This document shows positions 50,629-60,318 of a stretch of DNA of 64,000 nucleotides, in pieces. The stretch is from NCBI RefSeq assembly GCF_035989305.1, contig NZ_CP108514.1:4503501-4567500 (forward strand), read 5' to 3'. The notes below the pieces were generated by a model, which was not told the DNA's origin, did not search any database, and saw only the letters and a list, made by a program, of their open reading frames with translations. Source of the stretch: Streptomyces sp. NBC_01233. Its GTDB lineage: Bacteria; Actinomycetota; Actinomycetes; Streptomycetales; Streptomycetaceae. The position numbers and the translations under genes are program-made. Within the stretch, counting starts at the first letter, position 1. Every line of letters starts with the position of its first letter.

Positions 50629-51602
50629 GACCGACCGGCAGTAGGCGTCACTTGAGTCGTCGGGTGGTGGGGCGGGTGTCCCAGCGGTATTGGAGCGTCG
50701 CGCGGCGGATGAGCATGCGGAGCGTGACGATCGTGGCGGTGAGGTGCAGGTAGAAGTCCACGACGTTGCCGTTCTTCTCGGTGCAGCGCCGCAGTTTGCC
50801 GAAGCCGTTCATCCACGAGTGTGCGCGCTCCACCACCCAGCGTTTCCCGGCTTGGATTGGGGCGGGCACACCCTTGCGGGCGATCTCGACGGTGAAGCCG
50901 AACTCCTCCAGCGCGGTCCGGGTCTTCGCGCTGTCGTAGCCGCGGTCCAGGTTGACGTTGACCTGCTCGGGGAGTGGTCCGACCTGGGTTTTCACGGCGT
51001 CGAGGGTGGGGATGAGCAGGGGCGAGTCGTGCCGGTTGGCTCCGGCGGAGACCAGGCCGAGCGGAACACCGCGGGCCTCGGCTGCTACCGAGCGTTTCAG
51101 GCCCTGCTTGCCGCGGTCGACCGGGGAGCGGCCGGCCTTCTCGCCGCCGCAGGGCGCCTTGGTGATGCAGCCGTCGACCGACAGTTCGTCGAGTTCCAGG
51201 CCGATCATGCGGTCGTACGCCTCCAGGGCCAAGGCGTGCAGTTGCTGACATATCCCCAGGTCGGCCCAGTGTCTGACGCGGCGTCGGATAGTGCGGTCGG
51301 AGCAGCCGGGACTGGCGATGCGTTCGTAGCCGGAGCCGTGCACGAGGGCAGCGATCACGTGCTCGAAGACGATCCGGTCGGGGAGGCGCGGATTGTGGCA
51401 GCCAAGCGGATGGCCGTCCACGTGCGCGGGCAGCAGCGCCGCGAACTGGTCCCACAGGGGTTCGAGCAGGCATGATGGCAGGACAGGCACGAGCCCTCCG
51501 GTGATCACTGAGCGTAGAGAACTCCATGATCACTCAGGCTCGTGCCTGCCTTGCGCTCGGGCCGCCGATCACCGACACCCACGGCCCTACTGCCGGTCGG
51601 TC
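50629..51602 (-). mobile_element. IS5-family element of the TNA-target type (974 bp)
   Basis: The 17-bp inverted ends GACCGACCGGCAGTAGG (50629-50645) and its complement (51586-51602) are perfect. TAA flanks both ends (50626-50628, 51603-51605), matching the TNA targets of the IS1031-like group. It has no sequence kinship at the ends with the IS5 element at 11813. Confidence 0.88.
50648..51508 (-). CDS. IS5-family transposase, single frame
   Basis: This 286-residue DDE transposase has an N-terminal DUF4096-like domain (LWDQFAALLPAHVDGHPLG, LPDRIVFEHVIAALVHGSGY). The core carries LDELSVDGCITKAPCGGE with the first Asp, VNVNLDRGYDSAKTR with the second Asp, and RWVVERAHSWMNGFGKLRRC with the Glu. 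The frame is intact from GTG/ATG 51508 and the ends are perfect, so the element may be active. Confidence 0.9.
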   Translation of the reverse strand: MITGGLVPVLPSCLLEPLWDQFAALLPAHVDGHPLGCHNPRLPDRIVFEHVIAALVHGSGYERIASPGCSDRTIRRRVRHWADLGICQQLHALALEAYDRMIGLELDELSVDGCITKAPCGGEKAGRSPVDRGKQGLKRSVAAEARGVPLGLVSAGANRHDSPLLIPTLDAVKTQVGPLPEQVNVNLDRGYDSAKTRTALEEFGFTVEIARKGVPAPIQAGKRWVVERAHSWMNGFGKLRRCTEKNGNVVDFYLHLTATIVTLRMLIRRATLQYRWDTRPTTRRLK

Positions 51603-51801
51603 TAAGTCAACTTGTCGGACTAGCGGATAAGCCAAGTCGGGCTAACGCTGCGCCCGCAATGGCGTCCTGCACCCCGTGGATCTTCCACTGCATCGCTGCG
51701 GCCCCTCTCGATCGGCCTCCAGCATCGCAGAGACGCCCTGAACTACAGCTCGGTTCAGGCAAATAAACGTCACTGTGACGACATGTTGAGCTCTGGAAGT
51801 C

Positions 51802-52845
51802 TTAGCGCCCCAACTGCTTGAGGAAGTCGGTCACGAACTTCTCTACCTGTTCCCTGCCCTCGACATCCCGCACATCGAGTCGATCCACATAGTGGATGCC
51901 GGCGTGGCGCAAGAGGCGCTCGCGGCTCTTGTCGTCGGAAGCGCGTCCCTTATCGTGCGGTCCGTCGACTTCAATGACGCCGGCTCGTCCTCGGTAGGTG
52001 ACGACGAGGTCCGGCTCGAAGGTGTGTCCCCGTACGCGCATGGCCCCAAGTGGCATGATGCCGATCGTTTCGTTGTCAGGTAGCTGAGCCTGACGTTCCT
52101 TGAGGATCTTGTAGACGTCGTGTTCCCACTGGTTGGTGAAGTGGAGCCCGTCCTCGATCGGATGCTGTGGCTCCAGACGCGGTTTCCGCGCCTGGTTCGT
52201 TGGACCGGGCCCGCTTGCAGTGCGCAACTGGCGTCGCCAGTCCACGCTCACTTCCGGGATCGATGGGGCGATCTGAATGTGATCGATGCACTCTCCCGGA
52301 TCGCGCGCCATGATCGCGTTCATGGCCGTCTCCAGCTGCGACACCACAGCTTCTGTGAACCGGGAGAGCAGACGTGGCTCGACCTCCAGGATGGCTTTAT
52401 AGCCAGCCTCGTCGAATCCGGTGTTCCACAGAATCAGCCGGGCTGTGGTCACGTCGGCGGCGATGTCTGCTGTCGCCAGGTCACCCTGACGATGGAGCGG
52501 GATGGCCGCCGCACCGAGTACGTGTTCGCCTCGCAGCCGGTCGACGTCGTCAGCGGGCAAGTTCTTCGAAGCTGCGAGCATGGCGTCAAGCGACCGCAAG
52601 TCTTCACCCATGTGGAAGAGTCTGACAGCTGGGATCGACAACCGGGCTCGAAACCAATCACCTTGGCCGCGTGGACCAGGTGTGGACCACGACAGGTCGA
52701 GCATGGCCCTGAGGGCGAGGAACACGCAGGTCATCTCGGGTGGAGATGCACCCCGCAGCACTCTCTTGAAAACCGTTCGGTCAGGAACTGCCCCCGCACC
52801 CATCCCCGCCTTGTGCCGACTGAGAAGCCGTCCGTATCCCTCCAC
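51802..52845 (-). CDS. Orphan protein with a C-terminal PD-(D/E)XK-like nuclease motif
   Basis: The 347-residue cytosolic protein has no recognised family over residues 1-220, which look helical. The C-terminal 110 residues fit a VSR/DUF559-like PD-(D/E)XK fold: QWEHDVYKIL (first Glu), FEPDLVVTYRG (Asp), GVIEVDGPHD (Glu-x-Asp) and a later RLLRHAGIHYVDRLD. The GTG at 52845 is the only usual start, but the frame is open about 85 bp further with no ATG, GTG or TTG, so the true start or a truncation is uncertain. It lies just beyond an IS element and has a lower GC feel than its neighbours, so it may have been acquired. A defence role is possible but unproven. Confidence 0.6.
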   Translation of the reverse strand: MEGYGRLLSRHKAGMGAGAVPDRTVFKRVLRGASPPEMTCVFLALRAMLDLSWSTPGPRGQGDWFRARLSIPAVRLFHMGEDLRSLDAMLAASKNLPADDVDRLRGEHVLGAAAIPLHRQGDLATADIAADVTTARLILWNTGFDEAGYKAILEVEPRLLSRFTEAVVSQLETAMNAIMARDPGECIDHIQIAPSIPEVSVDWRRQLRTASGPGPTNQARKPRLEPQHPIEDGLHFTNQWEHDVYKILKERQAQLPDNETIGIMPLGAMRVRGHTFEPDLVVTYRGRAGVIEVDGPHDKGRASDDKSRERLLRHAGIHYVDRLDVRDVEGREQVEKFVTDFLKQLGR

Positions 52846-53136
52846 GGCGACAAGGCTCTGTCGCGCAATCAGGACATCTCGTCGAGGCCCGCACGAACGG
52901 TCGGTCGCAGCGCACCGGCAGCCCGCAGGAATGCCACCCCGTGATCAACTGCTCACGATCCGGGCTCCGTTACGAGCCCAGAGGCGGGGATGTAAGCGAG
53001 TGCTCCGGATACCGCGACGCCACCTCGGGCTGTCCGGAAACCATGACTGCGACCCGATGATCCCTTGAGTGGGCCCTATCTCGCTCATATGGTCATTTCC
53101 GACCGCAGCGGTGAACGACCACAGCAGGGGACTCAG

Positions 53137-53301
53137 ATGGAAGACAGGCGAACGGCCGGGGCAGTCCTGGGACTTGCGGGCTTCAACGCGGCCCTGACCA
53201 TGGCAGCAGCCGTCGTCACTTGGGACGACGGCCCCACTCCATGGGCGGCCGCTGCCGCGACTTCCGTGCTCGTCTTCCTCACACTTATCCGCAAGCGCTG
53301 A
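53137..53301 (+). CDS. Small two-helix membrane protein
   Basis: The 54-residue product starts at ATG 53137 after GGGG. It has two hydrophobic segments (TAGAVLGLAGFNAALTMAAA and PWAAAAATSVLVFLTLI) and a basic end (RKR). The function is unknown. The 290 bp upstream (52846-53136) shows no other confident gene. Confidence 0.5.
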   Translation: MEDRRTAGAVLGLAGFNAALTMAAAVVTWDDGPTPWAAAAATSVLVFLTLIRKR

Positions 53302-53362
53302 TGGTCGCGATCCGTGCGAGCAACAACCGCCCGTTATCCGTGATCAAGAAGGAAAAGCACCC

Positions 53363-53410
53363 TTGAAGCTCTCCTACCGCATAGCCACCGCCACCCGCGA
53401 AGCCGCCTGA
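53363..53410 (+). other. Possible 15-codon ORF after a good ribosome site
   Basis: AAGGAAAAG at about 53350 precedes TTG 53363. The reading is LKLSYRIATATREAA and then TGA. It may be a leader peptide or a gene remnant; the gap 53302-53547 otherwise shows only the hairpin at 53500. Confidence 0.25.
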
Positions 53411-53499
53411 GGCTTCCGGCCGCCGTCGATGCCCAGCACTGCCCTTGTGCACGGGGAAGATCTGGCGTCAGAGCATCAGCCCCCAGGTAGAGACGCCCA

Positions 53500-53529
53500 G
53501 CCGACTACTCCCCCCAAGGTGTAGTCGGC
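53500..53529 (-). terminator. Hairpin after thiC
   Basis: GCCGACTAC (53500-53508) and GTAGTCGGC (53521-53529) form a perfect 9-bp stem 19 bp beyond the thiC stop. There is no T run. Confidence 0.6.
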
Positions 53530-53547
53530 AAGGCGCGTTTCCGCAGG

Positions 53548-55470
<1,923 letters not shown>

Positions 55471-55553
55471 CGTTGTGCAAAGTAGCCCCCACGCTAGCGT
55501 CATCCATGGCGTGCTGAACAGTGGGCCCCCTCATCTCTTGCGATGATCTGCTG

Positions 55554-56963
55554 GTGACGTCCTCGCCGCAGCCCCCCACCGAGCCCACTGGGCACCATGG
55601 CCACAGCGGCCACGCGCACGACGGCCCGGGGCACTCCGCCGGGCACTCGTCCGAGCCCTCCGCCGGTCATTCCCACGGCCACAGCCACGGGCACGGCCCG
55701 GCGGCCCCCGTCTCGAAGCACCTGCGCAAGGTCATCGCGGCCGTACTGATCCCCTTCGCCACCGCCGTCTTCATCGGCATGGTGGTGCTCTGGCCGGGCG
55801 GCGCCCCCGCCCACGAGCGCACGGGGGTGGGCTTCGACCGGCAGACCCAGCAGGCGGTGGTCGTCTCCCTGGAACACGTCGACTGCAAATCGGTGAACGC
55901 CGCACAGGTACCGCCGACCGCGGACCCCTCGACCCCCGAGGGTCGTGAGGCCCAGGCCGCGCAGACCGGCGAGTGCAAGAAGGCCACCGTCGAGATCGGC
56001 ACCGGCCCGGACAAGGGCCGCACCTTCGTGGAAATCGTCCAGCCGGGTGCGCCGCGGCAGTTGACGGACGGCCAGGAGGTGGTCGTGGCGTACGCGCCCG
56101 ACGCCCCCCGCGACCTCCAGTACTCGGTGATCGACGTGAACCGCAAGATGCCGCTGGCGGTGCTGGCCAGCATCTTCGCGGTCGCGGTCGTCCTCGTCGG
56201 GCGGATGCGCGGGCTGTTCGCCCTGATCGCGCTGATCGTCAGCTTCGGCATCCTGATGCTCTTCATCCTCCCGGCCATCCTGCAGGGTTCGAACCCGCTG
56301 GTGGTCGCGGTGGTCGGGGCGAGCGCCATCATGCTGATCGCGCTCTACATGTGCCACGGCCTGACCGCCCGCACCTCGGTCGCCGTCCTCGGCACCCTCG
56401 TCTCGCTGGTGCTGATCGGCCTGCTGGGCTCGGTGTTCATCGACTGGGCGTCCCTCAGCGGCAACACGGACGACAACACCGGGCTGATCCACGGGCTGTA
56501 CCCGGACATCGACATGAGCGGTTTGCTGCTCGCAAGCATCATCATCGGATCGCTGGGTGTGCTCGACGATGTGACGGTCACCCAGACCTCGGCCGTCTGG
56601 GAGCTGCACCAGGCGGACCCCTCGATGGGGTCGCGCGCCCTGTACCGGGCGGCCATCAGGATCGGCCGCGACCACATCGCGTCGGTGGTCAACACGCTGG
56701 TGCTGGCCTACGCAGGTGCCGCACTGCCTCTGCTCCTGCTGTTCTCGATCGCGAACAGCAGCATGGGCTCGGTGGCGAACAGCGAGCTGGTCGCGGTGGA
56801 AATCGTACGGACCCTCGTGGGCTCGATCGGACTCGTGGCCTCGGTCCCCGTCACGACGGCACTGGCCTCACTGGTGGTTTCCGCCGACCGGCCGGGATCC
56901 CCGGACGTCGCGCCGGCCGCGGGGCCGGTCCGCGGCGGCCGGGGCCGGCGGCGCAAGCGCTGA
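55554..56963 (+). CDS. YibE/F-like membrane protein with His-rich N-terminus
   Basis: The product is about 469 residues from GTG 55554; GTG 55521 would add 11. A His/Gly/Ser-rich N-terminus (HGHSGHAHDGPGHSAGHSS and SHGHSHGHG) suggests metal binding. One helix (about 60-80) leads to an extracytoplasmic beta domain (about 95-185), then seven or more helices with MCHGLTARTSVAVLGTL and LLASIIIGSLGVLDDVTVTQTSAVWEL, the conserved YibE/F core. The family is of unknown transport function. Its GTG lies 53 bp beyond the presumed thiC promoter, divergent to it. Confidence 0.88.
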   Translation: MTSSPQPPTEPTGHHGHSGHAHDGPGHSAGHSSEPSAGHSHGHSHGHGPAAPVSKHLRKVIAAVLIPFATAVFIGMVVLWPGGAPAHERTGVGFDRQTQQAVVVSLEHVDCKSVNAAQVPPTADPSTPEGREAQAAQTGECKKATVEIGTGPDKGRTFVEIVQPGAPRQLTDGQEVVVAYAPDAPRDLQYSVIDVNRKMPLAVLASIFAVAVVLVGRMRGLFALIALIVSFGILMLFILPAILQGSNPLVVAVVGASAIMLIALYMCHGLTARTSVAVLGTLVSLVLIGLLGSVFIDWASLSGNTDDNTGLIHGLYPDIDMSGLLLASIIIGSLGVLDDVTVTQTSAVWELHQADPSMGSRALYRAAIRIGRDHIASVVNTLVLAYAGAALPLLLLFSIANSSMGSVANSELVAVEIVRTLVGSIGLVASVPVTTALASLVVSADRPGSPDVAPAAGPVRGGRGRRRKR

Positions 56964-57068
56964 AGGGGTCCTCCCGGGGGCGCCCGAAGGCGGTGCCCGA
57001 AAGCGGAGCCCGAAGGGGGGCGCCCGAGGGGAGGGGCGGGCAGGCGCGGGTGAGCGCGAGCTCGCGCG

Positions 57069-57518
57069 TCAGCCGGCGTTCTGCTCGTTCTGCTTCGACT
57101 CCGCCAGGATCTTGCCGAGCGCCTCGTCGAGGTTCTCCTCGAAGTCGCCCAGGTTCCGCTCCTGTCCGAGCGGAACGATCCGGTCGGTCCGGTCGAGGAA
57201 CGCCACCAACGGCGCGGCGCTGGCGCGGAACAGGGCCCGGTCGCCGCCGACCTGCAGCCGGATGTGGACGTCGGACAGCTCCTCCGGATCGGTGGGGGCG
57301 ATGTGCACATCGCCGTCACCGCACGGCTTGTTGATGCCGTCGAGGAGGAGCTCCCGGCCGAACGCCCAGGTCACGGGCGCATCCCCGGGAAGGTGGAAGG
57401 TCAGGCGGACTGCGTAGGGATCACGGGCGTCGTACCGGAGTTCCACCGGAATCCTGAACGAGAGCTCCTCGGAAACGAGGAAACTCATCATGACCTCTGC
57501 CTGTACCGACTCGCGCAT
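57069..57518 (-). CDS. ssgA: Sporulation cell-division activator SsgA
   Basis: The 149-residue SALP-family protein begins MRESVQAEVMMSFLVSEELS, matching the SsgA start in S. coelicolor, and has RLTFHLPGDAPVTWAFGREL, HIRLQVGGDRALFRASAAPL and FLDRTDRIVPLGQE. SsgA controls septum placement and cell-wall remodelling at sporulation and localises SsgB, which recruits FtsZ. It lies 97 bp downstream of ssgR on the same strand, the known activator pair. The sequence makes this one of the safest named genes in the window. Confidence 0.96.
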   Translation of the reverse strand: MRESVQAEVMMSFLVSEELSFRIPVELRYDARDPYAVRLTFHLPGDAPVTWAFGRELLLDGINKPCGDGDVHIAPTDPEELSDVHIRLQVGGDRALFRASAAPLVAFLDRTDRIVPLGQERNLGDFEENLDEALGKILAESKQNEQNAG

Positions 57519-57615
57519 TGCCTACCCCGCTGTAGTGGAAGTGGCCAGGAATGATCCCCCAGGCTCCTCTTGACAAGAGTGGTGGAAGCGCTAGCAGATC
57601 ACAAGGAGTGAGTTT

Positions 57616-58386
57616 TCAGATACTGATAGAGAACGAGAGGGTGCTCAACAGCGCGCCCACTTCACTCCGTAGTCGATCGACTACACAACGCAATCGATCT
57701 TCCTGGTGCAGGGGGAGAGAAATAGCCATGGTTGCGGCGGTATCGCCCGCTGTGATGGGGATGGCCGCACAGACCGTGCCGAGGGCATATTCCTGGCGTT
57801 CGGTTACTGGCTGCATTCGCCCGAGGGTGCCGATCCGGTGCTCGAGCGACCGGAGATCCCGCACGGTATAGGCGGTGATCGGCTCGACCGGATATCGGTC
57901 GTAATGGTCCTTGCGCGTTTTCTCGTCGAGTTGTCCGAGCAGGCACTGCCCGATGGCGTGCGCATGGCCGGTCGCACGGAAGTCGGCCCACTCCTCGCAG
58001 GCCGGGCTGGCCTGAGTGTCCGAAACTCCCACGACCTCGATCTCACCCTCGCGGTAGACCGCGAAGTAGACGGGGGCCCCGACCGCGTCGCGGAAGTGCG
58101 CGAGGGAGTCGAGGATCATGCTGCGACGTTTCTGCTGGAGCCCCCCACCGGCGAGCCGACCCGCGGCGTCGCCGAGGACGAAGACTCCGCCCTCCCTGCG
58201 CAGATAGCCCTCGTGAGTGAGGGTGCGCAGCAGGTGGTACGCGGTGGGAAGCGGGAGCCCGGCCTCGCGCGCGAGCTGTTTCGCCGGGGCTCCCTGACTA
58301 TGGGACCCCACTGCTTCGAGCAGTCTCAGCGCCCTCTGGACCGAGCCGATCAGCGTCGGCACACCGGCGTTGTGAACCGGAGACAA
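57616..58386 (-). CDS. ssgR: IclR-family regulator SsgR, activator of ssgA
   Basis: The 256-residue protein has an IclR HTH (IGSVQRALRLLEAVGSHSQG, AKQLAREAGLPLPTAYHLLR) and an IclR effector domain (about 80-250). In S. coelicolor the IclR protein encoded just upstream of ssgA is its activator in sporulation. The 97-bp gap to ssgA should hold the ssgA promoter. Two strong hairpins lie upstream (58407-58449). Confidence 0.94.
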   Translation of the reverse strand: MSPVHNAGVPTLIGSVQRALRLLEAVGSHSQGAPAKQLAREAGLPLPTAYHLLRTLTHEGYLRREGGVFVLGDAAGRLAGGGLQQKRRSMILDSLAHFRDAVGAPVYFAVYREGEIEVVGVSDTQASPACEEWADFRATGHAHAIGQCLLGQLDEKTRKDHYDRYPVEPITAYTVRDLRSLEHRIGTLGRMQPVTERQEYALGTVCAAIPITAGDTAATMAISLPLHQEDRLRCVVDRLRSEVGALLSTLSFSISI

Positions 58387-58406
58387 AGCTCACCCCCAGG
58401 CGTGGC

Positions 58407-58449
58407 GGCGGGCCTTCGGGGAGGCCCGCCCTGCGGGGGCCGCCCCCGC
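58407..58449 (-). terminator. Two tandem hairpins upstream of ssgR
   Basis: GGCGGGCCT with AGGCCCGCC (58407-58430) and GCGGGGG with CCCCCGC (58433-58449) are perfect stems. They probably end the DUF5326 transcript before ssgR. The remaining gap 58450-58650 has no gene. Confidence 0.65.
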
Positions 58450-58650
58450 GCATGCCGTGACTCCTGGGGGTCGTACTCGGCGGCTCGTTAGCATCACCGC
58501 AGGTCAGAGCGGCAGTACCGGCTTTCGATGCCCAGGGACCGGCGCAGATTGCCACTCTATCCGCCGATTCCGGGGGTGTGTGCGGTTGAGTGCCTCACGT
58601 TCCCTCACCTGGCTCAATCCCGGACCCGCCGGGCTCGTCCCCGTCGCGTT

Positions 58651-58878
58651 CTACCAGTCGCCGGAGGAGGACTTCGTACGGCCGCCACCGACCTTCTTCA
58701 CGACGAACACCAGGCCGGCGACGAGGCCGACGAAGAGGAGCACCTTGAAGACGACCCCGATCAGCACGGTCAGGATGCTGGTGATCACGCCGCCGAAGAC
58801 GAACAGCGCCAGCAGCGGAACGGCGACCCACTTAACCCACCAGGGCATGCCTGCGAATGTCTCTCGGATGCCGTCCAT
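58651..58878 (-). CDS. DUF5326-type small membrane protein
   Basis: The 75-residue protein starts MDGIRETFAGMPWWVKWVAV and has two hydrophobic segments separated by a short turn (VPLLALFVFGGVITSILTVL and VLLFVGLVAGLVFVV), then KKVGGGRTKSSSGDW. It matches a small conserved Streptomyces family of unknown function. Confidence 0.8.
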   Translation of the reverse strand: MDGIRETFAGMPWWVKWVAVPLLALFVFGGVITSILTVLIGVVFKVLLFVGLVAGLVFVVKKVGGGRTKSSSGDW

Positions 58879-58932
58879 GTCCTCGACCTCTTCCTCGTCC
58901 TTGACTTCCTGCTCTCGATGCTAGGAGTCCAC

Positions 58933-58949
58933 GGCCCCGTATCGGGGCC
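58933..58949 (-). terminator. Short hairpin downstream of the cupin gene
   Basis: GGCCCCG, TAT and CGGGGCC form a 7-bp stem 73 bp beyond the cupin stop. A small CCCC/GGGG stem follows nearer the gene. Confidence 0.5.
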
Positions 58950-59021
58950 CGCGAGCCCCCGGACTCCCCTGACCCGCCCCTTAGGGGAATCAGGGCCCCG
59001 ACCCTCAGCCGCCCGGTGCGC

Positions 59022-59339
59022 TCAGCTCTCCGGCGGGGAGAAGACCACCATCACCTTCAAGTCCTCGGTGATGTGGTGGAACTTGTGCGGGACGCCCGCC
59101 GGGACGTAGACCACGCTGCCGCGCGCCACGGTGGTCGTCTCCTCCCCGACGGTGATCGAGGCGCGCCCGCTCACGACGAAGTACACCTCGTCCTGGCGGT
59201 GCGGCTGCTGCGGATCGACCTGCCCGGCGTCGAGCGCGTACAGCCCGACCGACATGTTCCGCTCGCGCAGGAACTGCAGATAGGCGCCGTCGTTGGCGGC
59301 CCGCTCCGCTTCGAGCTCGTCAAGCCGGAAGGCTTTCAT
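59022..59339 (-). CDS. Cupin-domain protein
   Basis: The 105-residue single beta-barrel has the cupin motifs HRQDEVYFVVSGRASI (His and Glu of motif 1) and VYVPAGVPHKFHHI (motif 2 His). Metal ligands are therefore probably present. The substrate is unknown. The gene is divergent from the holin-like gene. Confidence 0.85.
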   Translation of the reverse strand: MKAFRLDELEAERAANDGAYLQFLRERNMSVGLYALDAGQVDPQQPHRQDEVYFVVSGRASITVGEETTTVARGSVVYVPAGVPHKFHHITEDLKVMVVFSPPES

Positions 59340-59428
59340 CGTGGTTGTGCCCCTTGTGCTCGGTAGCGCCGTCGCATCCGCTGATCTGCGGATGTCCCAC
59401 CGGGATCTTCTCTGCCACGATCAGACAC

Positions 59429-59809
59429 ATGATGAATTTCGTAGTCAAGACGCTCGCCAACGCGGCGGCCCTGGCCGTCGCCATCTGGCTGCTCGCCGGC
59501 ATCACCCTCGACGACGGCACCAGTCTGGGCCGCCGGACGCTCACCCTGATCCTGGTCGCGCTGGTCTTCGGCCTGGTGAACTTGATCGTCAAGCCGTTGG
59601 TGAAGTTGCTCTCGCTGCCGCTGTTCGTCCTCACCCTGGGCCTGTTCACCCTCGTCGTGAACGCCCTGATGCTGCTCCTGACCTCGTGGCTGGCCTCGCA
59701 GCTCGAGCTCAGCTTCCACGTCGACGGGTTCTGGACCGCGGTCCTCGGCGGCCTGATCATCTCCATCGTCTCCTGGGCCATGAACATGGTCCTTCCCGAC
59801 AAGAACTGA
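59429..59809 (+). CDS. Phage-holin-family (Phage_holin_4_2) small membrane protein
   Basis: The 126-residue protein has four helices (about 5-22, 32-52, 58-82 and 95-120) and the family pattern LVFGLVNLIVKPLVKLLSLP. Despite the name it is a chromosomal membrane protein common in bacteria and there is no phage gene nearby. Starts at ATG 59429 or 59432. It is 11 bp before the phosphatase gene and likely in its operon. Confidence 0.82.
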   Translation: MMNFVVKTLANAAALAVAIWLLAGITLDDGTSLGRRTLTLILVALVFGLVNLIVKPLVKLLSLPLFVLTLGLFTLVVNALMLLLTSWLASQLELSFHVDGFWTAVLGGLIISIVSWAMNMVLPDKN

Positions 59810-59820
59810 ACGGACCGCCC

Positions 59821-60318
59821 ATGACGCCCATGTACCGCGTCTGCTTCGTCTGCACGGGCAACATATGCCGCTCCCCCATGGCCGAGTCCGTCTTCCGTGC
59901 CCACGTGGCCCGGGCCGGCCTCGAGGACTTGGTCGAGGTGGACAGCGCCGGGACCGGCGGCTGGCACGAGGGCGACGGCGCCGACCCCCGCACCGTCTCC
60001 GTCCTGGGAGCCGCGGGCTACGAGCAGGACCACAGGGCCCGGCAGTTCCGCTCCGCCTGGTTCGAACGCCTGGACCTCGTCATCGCGCTCGACGCCGGAC
60101 ACCTGCGGGACCTGCGGGCACTCGCACCCACTCCGCAGGACGCCGCCAAGATCCGGCTGCTGCGGTCCTACGATCCGGCCGCAGCCGCGGAGAGCGACGT
60201 ACCGGATCCCTACTACGGGTCCCTCGACGGGTTCGAGGAGTGCCTGGAGCTGGTCGAGGCGGCGAGCCCCGGTCTGCTGGACGCCGTACGCGAGGCCCTG
60301 AAGGAGCACACCGCGTGA
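59821..60318 (+). CDS. ptpA: Low-molecular-weight protein-tyrosine phosphatase
   Basis: The 165-residue enzyme has the P-loop CTGNICRS (C-x5-R), the supporting SAGTGGWHEG and the general-acid Asp in VPDPYYGSLDG. S. coelicolor PtpA at the equivalent locus affects antibiotic output. The ATG at 59821 is 11 bp after the holin-like stop, and the TGA overlaps the next GTG (60315), so the three genes form an operon. Confidence 0.93.
   Translation: MTPMYRVCFVCTGNICRSPMAESVFRAHVARAGLEDLVEVDSAGTGGWHEGDGADPRTVSVLGAAGYEQDHRARQFRSAWFERLDLVIALDAGHLRDLRALAPTPQDAAKIRLLRSYDPAAAAESDVPDPYYGSLDGFEECLELVEAASPGLLDAVREALKEHTA

Noticed and set aside
59429..59809. Holin-like protein as evidence of a prophage
   Set aside because: The family is mostly chromosomal membrane proteins, and no other phage gene occurs in the window.
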